Of a stretch of 17,650 bases of DNA, positions 14,416-17,650 are shown piece by piece. The translations under genes were made by a program, and so were the position numbers. The notes beneath the pieces were generated by a model, which saw nothing but the letters and a program-made list of their open reading frames with translations, was not told the origin of the DNA and ran no database searches. The stretch comes from JANXDG01 sp964561135 (GTDB taxonomy: Bacteria > Elusimicrobiota > Endomicrobiia > DTEH01), in the NCBI GenBank assembly GCA_964561135.1, contig CAZLOB010000071.1, forward strand, positions 1 through 17,650, in the 5' to 3' direction. How positions within the stretch are numbered: position 1 is the first letter of the stretch; each line of letters begins with the position of its first letter.

Positions 14416-15537
14416 ATGAAAATTTTTGAAGTAATAAAAGAAGATAATTTTTCAAATGCAAGAATAGGAGTGTTGAAAACAAAGTCAGCTAATATATTGA
14501 CACCGTTATTTTTACCTGTAGGCACATTAGGTGTTGTGAAAACATTAAGTTATAAAGAGCTTGAGGAAATAGGTGTGGAAGCGTTTATAGCTAACACATA
14601 CCATTTATATTTCCGTCCTGGGGAAGAAGTGTTAAAAAAATTTGGTGGGTTGCATAAATTTATAAATTGGCAAAAAGTTATATTTACAGATTCTGGCGGG
14701 TTTCAAGTGTATAGTTTAAGAGAGTTAAGGAAAGTTTCAAAAGAAGGTGTTGAGTTTAAATCTCATATTGATGGTTCAACACATTTTTTTACACCACAAA
14801 AAGTTATTGAATTACAAAAAATAATAGGTTCTGATGTTGTTTTACCATTAGATGAATGTGTTGAGTATCCAGCTGAATATGAGAAAGTAAAAAGTTCTGT
14901 TGAACTTACAACATTTTGGGCTAAACAATCTAAAGAAAAATTTTTAGAAGGACATAACAACCAACTTCTTTTTGGCATTATCCAGGGTTCCGTATATAAA
15001 GATTTAAGAAAAAAATCTGCTTACGAAATTTTAGAAATAGGTTTTGATGGTTATGCAATTGGTGGTGTTTCAGTTGGTGAACCTAAAGAACTAATGTATG
15101 AAGTTTTAAACTTTATGATTGAGATTTTGCCTAAAGATGTACCAAAATATGTAATGGGTGTAGGAGAAATTGAAGATGTATGGGAGGTTATTGGGTTAGG
15201 TTATGATATTATGGATTGTGTTTTACCAACAAGAAATGGAAGAAATGGTCAAGCATTAACTACTTTTGGCAAAATAAATATAAAAAATTCTAAATTCAAA
15301 ACTGATGATAAACCTTTAGATGAATTATGTAATTGTTATGTTTGTAAAAATTACAGCCGTGCATTGATACATCACTATTTTAAATCACAGGAACTATTAG
15401 CATTGCGTTTAGTGTCATATCATAATGTATATTTTATGATTTCTTTAATAAACAAAATAAGAGATGCAATAAAAGATGACAGATTTGTTGAAGAAAAAAA
15501 GAAATTTTTAGAAAAATTTTGTTCATGTGAGATATAA
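14416..15537 (+). CDS. tgt: tRNA-guanine transglycosylase (queuine/preQ1)
   Basis: Tgt exchanges guanine 34 of GUN-anticodon tRNAs for preQ1, the step before QueA. The 373-residue protein has FTDSGGFQVYSL (90-101; Asp92 catalytic base), LDECVEYP (145-152), YAIGGVSVGEP (213-223) and MGVGEIEDVWE (247-257). DIMDCVLPTRNGRNG (264-278) carries the nucleophile Asp267. The zinc site is CNCYVC (Cys305, Cys307, Cys310) with a His at 319 or 320. The length matches bacterial Tgt. It starts 7 bases after the HD gene without a clear Shine-Dalgarno sequence, and is followed 6 bases later by the HEAT-repeat gene. No queC, queD, queE or queF is visible. Confidence 0.97.
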   Translation: MKIFEVIKEDNFSNARIGVLKTKSANILTPLFLPVGTLGVVKTLSYKELEEIGVEAFIANTYHLYFRPGEEVLKKFGGLHKFINWQKVIFTDSGGFQVYSLRELRKVSKEGVEFKSHIDGSTHFFTPQKVIELQKIIGSDVVLPLDECVEYPAEYEKVKSSVELTTFWAKQSKEKFLEGHNNQLLFGIIQGSVYKDLRKKSAYEILEIGFDGYAIGGVSVGEPKELMYEVLNFMIEILPKDVPKYVMGVGEIEDVWEVIGLGYDIMDCVLPTRNGRNGQALTTFGKINIKNSKFKTDDKPLDELCNCYVCKNYSRALIHHYFKSQELLALRLVSYHNVYFMISLINKIRDAIKDDRFVEEKKKFLEKFCSCEI

Positions 15538-15543
15538 AATGTT

Positions 15544-16674
15544 ATGTTCAAAACAAAATTAAAAATAATATTTTTTCTAATTTCTGCTGTTAACCTTTTT
15601 TGCGAATTATCTAAGTCAGAGATTGAGAGTTTTATTTTAAAAAACATTTCTGTTGCTAAAGAAGATATAAAACTATTTATTTTGAACAATGTTGAAGAAA
15701 TACCTCTTAGTTCTTTTAAACCTGAAATTGAAAATTTAATTAATTCAAAAAATGATAATGTAAAAATAAAATCAGCATATGTGTTATATAAAGTCTACAA
15801 AGATACCTATGCGTTAAATTTTATTATAAATTTTGTATTGGATAGACCAAAAATTGATAAGGAAATGTCAGCTGTTGCAAAAGCAAAAGCATATTTAAAA
15901 AATCAATTAAGAGCAGAAGCTGTTAAAATGCTTGGAGAGTTAGGTGATAAAAATGTTGTTGATGTATTATTTAAAACTATAAAAGATGATGATGGCATTG
16001 TGAAAGACGCATCTTACTTTGCCTTAGCTTTACTTTCACAACGCGGTATTATAAAACCTATCCCTGAACTTAAAAACTTTTTTTATGATGGACTAAAAGA
16101 TCTAAATCCCAAAGTACGACTTCAAGCAGTAAAATATCTTGCTCAACTTAACTATGAAGATTCAATCCCTCCGTTAACATTAAGATTAAAAGATGCAAAC
16201 AAAGAAGTTGTGTTAGAAACAATAAAAGCTTTAGGTAAGATAGGAAATAAAGAAGTTTTAAAAGATTTGTTGCAATTTAAATCCCATTCTGAGGATTCTT
16301 TTAGACTGACCTTAGCTGAATCTTTAGGAGATTTAGCATACAATATTTCTATTTCATCGCCCTTGGATACAGGATCTTTAATAAAAATAAAAAATGTTTT
16401 ACAAAACTATTTAAATGATATAAATGGTTCAGTACGAATTGCAGCAGCAAGGTCGTTGTTAAAATTAAATGATAGAAGTGGTGTTGAAGTATTAAGAAAA
16501 GGTTTACAAAGCAATGATAAAGATGTTGTTTTATATTCTATAGAGAGCTTTGGTAAATATGGTAACTTAGACGATATACAGTATTTGACAAAATTTACTG
16601 AATCGTTTGATGAAATTTTAAAAATGGCATCTTATGTTAATATCTTAAAAATTTACTATAGATATAAGAAGTAG
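15544..16674 (+). CDS. Exported HEAT-repeat protein
   Basis: This 376-residue protein has an N-terminal signal-like segment (KLKIIFFLISAVNLFC, residues 5-20) that ends in a cysteine without a canonical lipobox, so either Sec cleavage or a divergent lipoprotein signal is possible. The rest is helical and contains several HEAT-like units of about 30-37 residues. The clearest units are at 122-150 (RAEAVKMLGELGDKNVVDVL), 188-218 (NPKVRLQAVKYLAQL), 219-242 (EVVLETIKALGKIGNKEVL), 295-322 (SVRIAAARSLLKLNDRSGVE) and 326-350 (KDVVLYSIESFGKYGNLDDI). Such alpha-solenoids bind proteins; there is no catalytic motif. It lies between tgt (6 bases) and rfaE1 (20 bases). A periplasmic or outer-membrane-assembly role is a guess. 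Confidence 0.8.
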   Translation: MFKTKLKIIFFLISAVNLFCELSKSEIESFILKNISVAKEDIKLFILNNVEEIPLSSFKPEIENLINSKNDNVKIKSAYVLYKVYKDTYALNFIINFVLDRPKIDKEMSAVAKAKAYLKNQLRAEAVKMLGELGDKNVVDVLFKTIKDDDGIVKDASYFALALLSQRGIIKPIPELKNFFYDGLKDLNPKVRLQAVKYLAQLNYEDSIPPLTLRLKDANKEVVLETIKALGKIGNKEVLKDLLQFKSHSEDSFRLTLAESLGDLAYNISISSPLDTGSLIKIKNVLQNYLNDINGSVRIAAARSLLKLNDRSGVEVLRKGLQSNDKDVVLYSIESFGKYGNLDDIQYLTKFTESFDEILKMASYVNILKIYYRYKK

Positions 16675-16681
16675 TTGTTTT

Positions 16682-16686
16682 GGAGG
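16682..16686 (+). promoter_or_regulatory. Ribosome binding site of rfaE1
   Basis: GGAGG lies 8 bases before the ATG at 16695. It supports that start for the kinase gene, which is truncated by the window. Confidence 0.7.
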
Positions 16687-16694
16687 ACAAGATA

Positions 16695-17650
16695 ATGAAT
16701 AAACGAAAACTTTTTGACATAATTAAAAAATTTGATAAAAAAAATGTTTTAGTTGTAGGTGATATTATGCTTGATAGGTACGTATGGGGTAATGTTGAAA
16801 GAATCTCGCCTGAAGCACCTGTACCTGTGGTTGAGGTTGTAAAAGAAACACAGACACTTGGTGGATGTGGTAATGTTGCAAATAATATAACATCCGTTGG
16901 TGGAAATGTTTATATTGTAACAATAGTTGGGAATGATATTTATGCTGAAGATTTGAAACAGATGTTGAAAGAAAAAAAGGTTAACATTGACGGAGTTTTT
17001 GTTGATAAATCACGACCTACAACTGTAAAAACAAGAATTATTGCTCATAACCAACAAGTTGTCCGTGTGGATAAAGAAAGTAGGCATCAATTAAATCCAC
17101 ATTTGTTTGAAAAAATAAAATCGTATATTTTGAGTATAAAAAACTCTGTTGATGCGATATTAATTTCTGACTATGGTAAAGGTGTGATAACAAAAAGTTT
17201 GTTAAGTTTTTTAATAAACTTAGCAAAAAAACTTGAAATACCAATATCTGTTGATCCTAAAATAGAACATTTTTTAGAATATAAAAGAGTTACAATTTTA
17301 ACACCAAATTTAAACGAAGCAACACTTGGCATGAGATTACATAAAAAACCTCAAACTCAACAAGAAATATACGATCTTGGAAGGAAAATACTAGCTAAAC
17401 TGAAACCACAAGCTTTAGTCATTACCCGTGGACCCGATGGTATGACATTGTTTGAAAAAGAAAAAATTTATCACATCCCAACAAGAGCAAAAGAAGTGTA
17501 CGATGTTACAGGTGCAGGAGATACTGTTATTGCGATACTAACTTTATGTTTAGCATCAGGTGCAGATTTTGTTTCTTCTTGTGAGATATCAAACTTTGCA
17601 GCAGGTATTGTTGTTGGTAAAGTTGGTACTGCTACTGTTACAAAGGAAGA
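16695..17650 (+). CDS. rfaE1: D-glycero-beta-D-manno-heptose-7-phosphate kinase (RfaE1/HldE kinase domain), 3' end cut by window
   Basis: The frame from the ATG at 16695 is open to the right edge (318 complete codons). The product is a PfkB/ribokinase-family protein starting MNKRKLFDIIKKF and containing VVGDIMLDRYVWG, the heptose-kinase block RISPEAPVPVVEV, LGGCGNVANN, ISDYGKGV, LTPNLNEA and the PfkB signature DVTGAGDT (catalytic Asp in GAGDT) at about residues 272-279. The first two blocks distinguish RfaE1 from ribokinases. It phosphorylates heptose 7-phosphate on the way to ADP-heptose for LPS core, supporting a diderm cell. Whether the gene is a lone kinase or an HldE fusion with the nucleotidyltransferase domain cannot be decided, because the 3' end is outside. 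A Cys replaces the commoner Ala in LGGAANVANN. Confidence 0.93.
   Translation, partial: MNKRKLFDIIKKFDKKNVLVVGDIMLDRYVWGNVERISPEAPVPVVEVVKETQTLGGCGNVANNITSVGGNVYIVTIVGNDIYAEDLKQMLKEKKVNIDGVFVDKSRPTTVKTRIIAHNQQVVRVDKESRHQLNPHLFEKIKSYILSIKNSVDAILISDYGKGVITKSLLSFLINLAKKLEIPISVDPKIEHFLEYKRVTILTPNLNEATLGMRLHKKPQTQQEIYDLGRKILAKLKPQALVITRGPDGMTLFEKEKIYHIPTRAKEVYDVTGAGDTVIAILTLCLASGADFVSSCEISNFAAGIVVGKVGTATVTKE

Overview
The window is AT-rich (roughly 30% G+C by eye), tightly packed bacterial chromosome. A LolC/LolE/MacB-type permease and an RfaE1/HldE-type heptose kinase suggest a diderm (outer-membrane) cell. The SpoIID homologue sits in a housekeeping cluster, not among sporulation genes. I cannot name the phylum from the sequence. 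The gene mix and base composition would fit uncultured diderm lineages of the Elusimicrobiota/Omnitrophota kind, but that is only a guess.

Layout. (1) Bases 1-1230, minus strand: an ABC-transporter permease cut by the left edge. (2) 1231-1331: a divergent intergenic region with a near-perfect 20-bp tandem duplication. (3) 1332-2147: a lone MEMO1-family (AmmeMemoRadiSam protein B) gene. (4) 2148-2564: a 417-base gene-free stretch with three copies of a short palindromic repeat, two G+C-rich inverted-repeat elements, and a promoter for the next operon. (5) 2565-9786: an operon-like run of deoB, gmd, leuS, nrdR, a GGDEF protein with a C-terminal AMPK-beta/CBM48-like glycogen-binding domain, and an SPFH/stomatin protein. 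(6) 9787-9950: a G+C-rich palindromic islet, then a promoter and a strong ribosome binding site. (7) 9951-17650: a second run of a long class II fructose-bisphosphate aldolase, DUF2905, spoIID-like, queA, an HD-domain hydrolase, tgt, an exported HEAT-repeat protein, and rfaE1, which is cut by the right edge.

How the genes relate. Most are housekeeping: nucleoside salvage (deoB), nucleotide-sugar synthesis (gmd), translation (leuS), control of ribonucleotide reductase (nrdR), glycolysis/gluconeogenesis (aldolase), queuosine tRNA modification (queA, tgt), peptidoglycan remodelling (SpoIID-like) and LPS core heptose (rfaE1). Genes in both runs are on the plus strand, mostly overlap or lie within about 20 bases of each other, and are probably co-transcribed.

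The best candidate for something new is the protein at 7741-8877. An intact diguanylate cyclase catalytic domain is fused to a domain that keeps the carbohydrate-contacting tryptophans and lysine of AMPK-beta-type glycogen-binding modules, behind an N-terminal helical domain with a distinctive motif. This would fit a c-di-GMP synthase that reads glycogen or alpha-glucan status. The other points of interest are the intergenic palindromic repeats, the divergent-promoter duplication, and the HD hydrolase inside the queA-tgt cluster.
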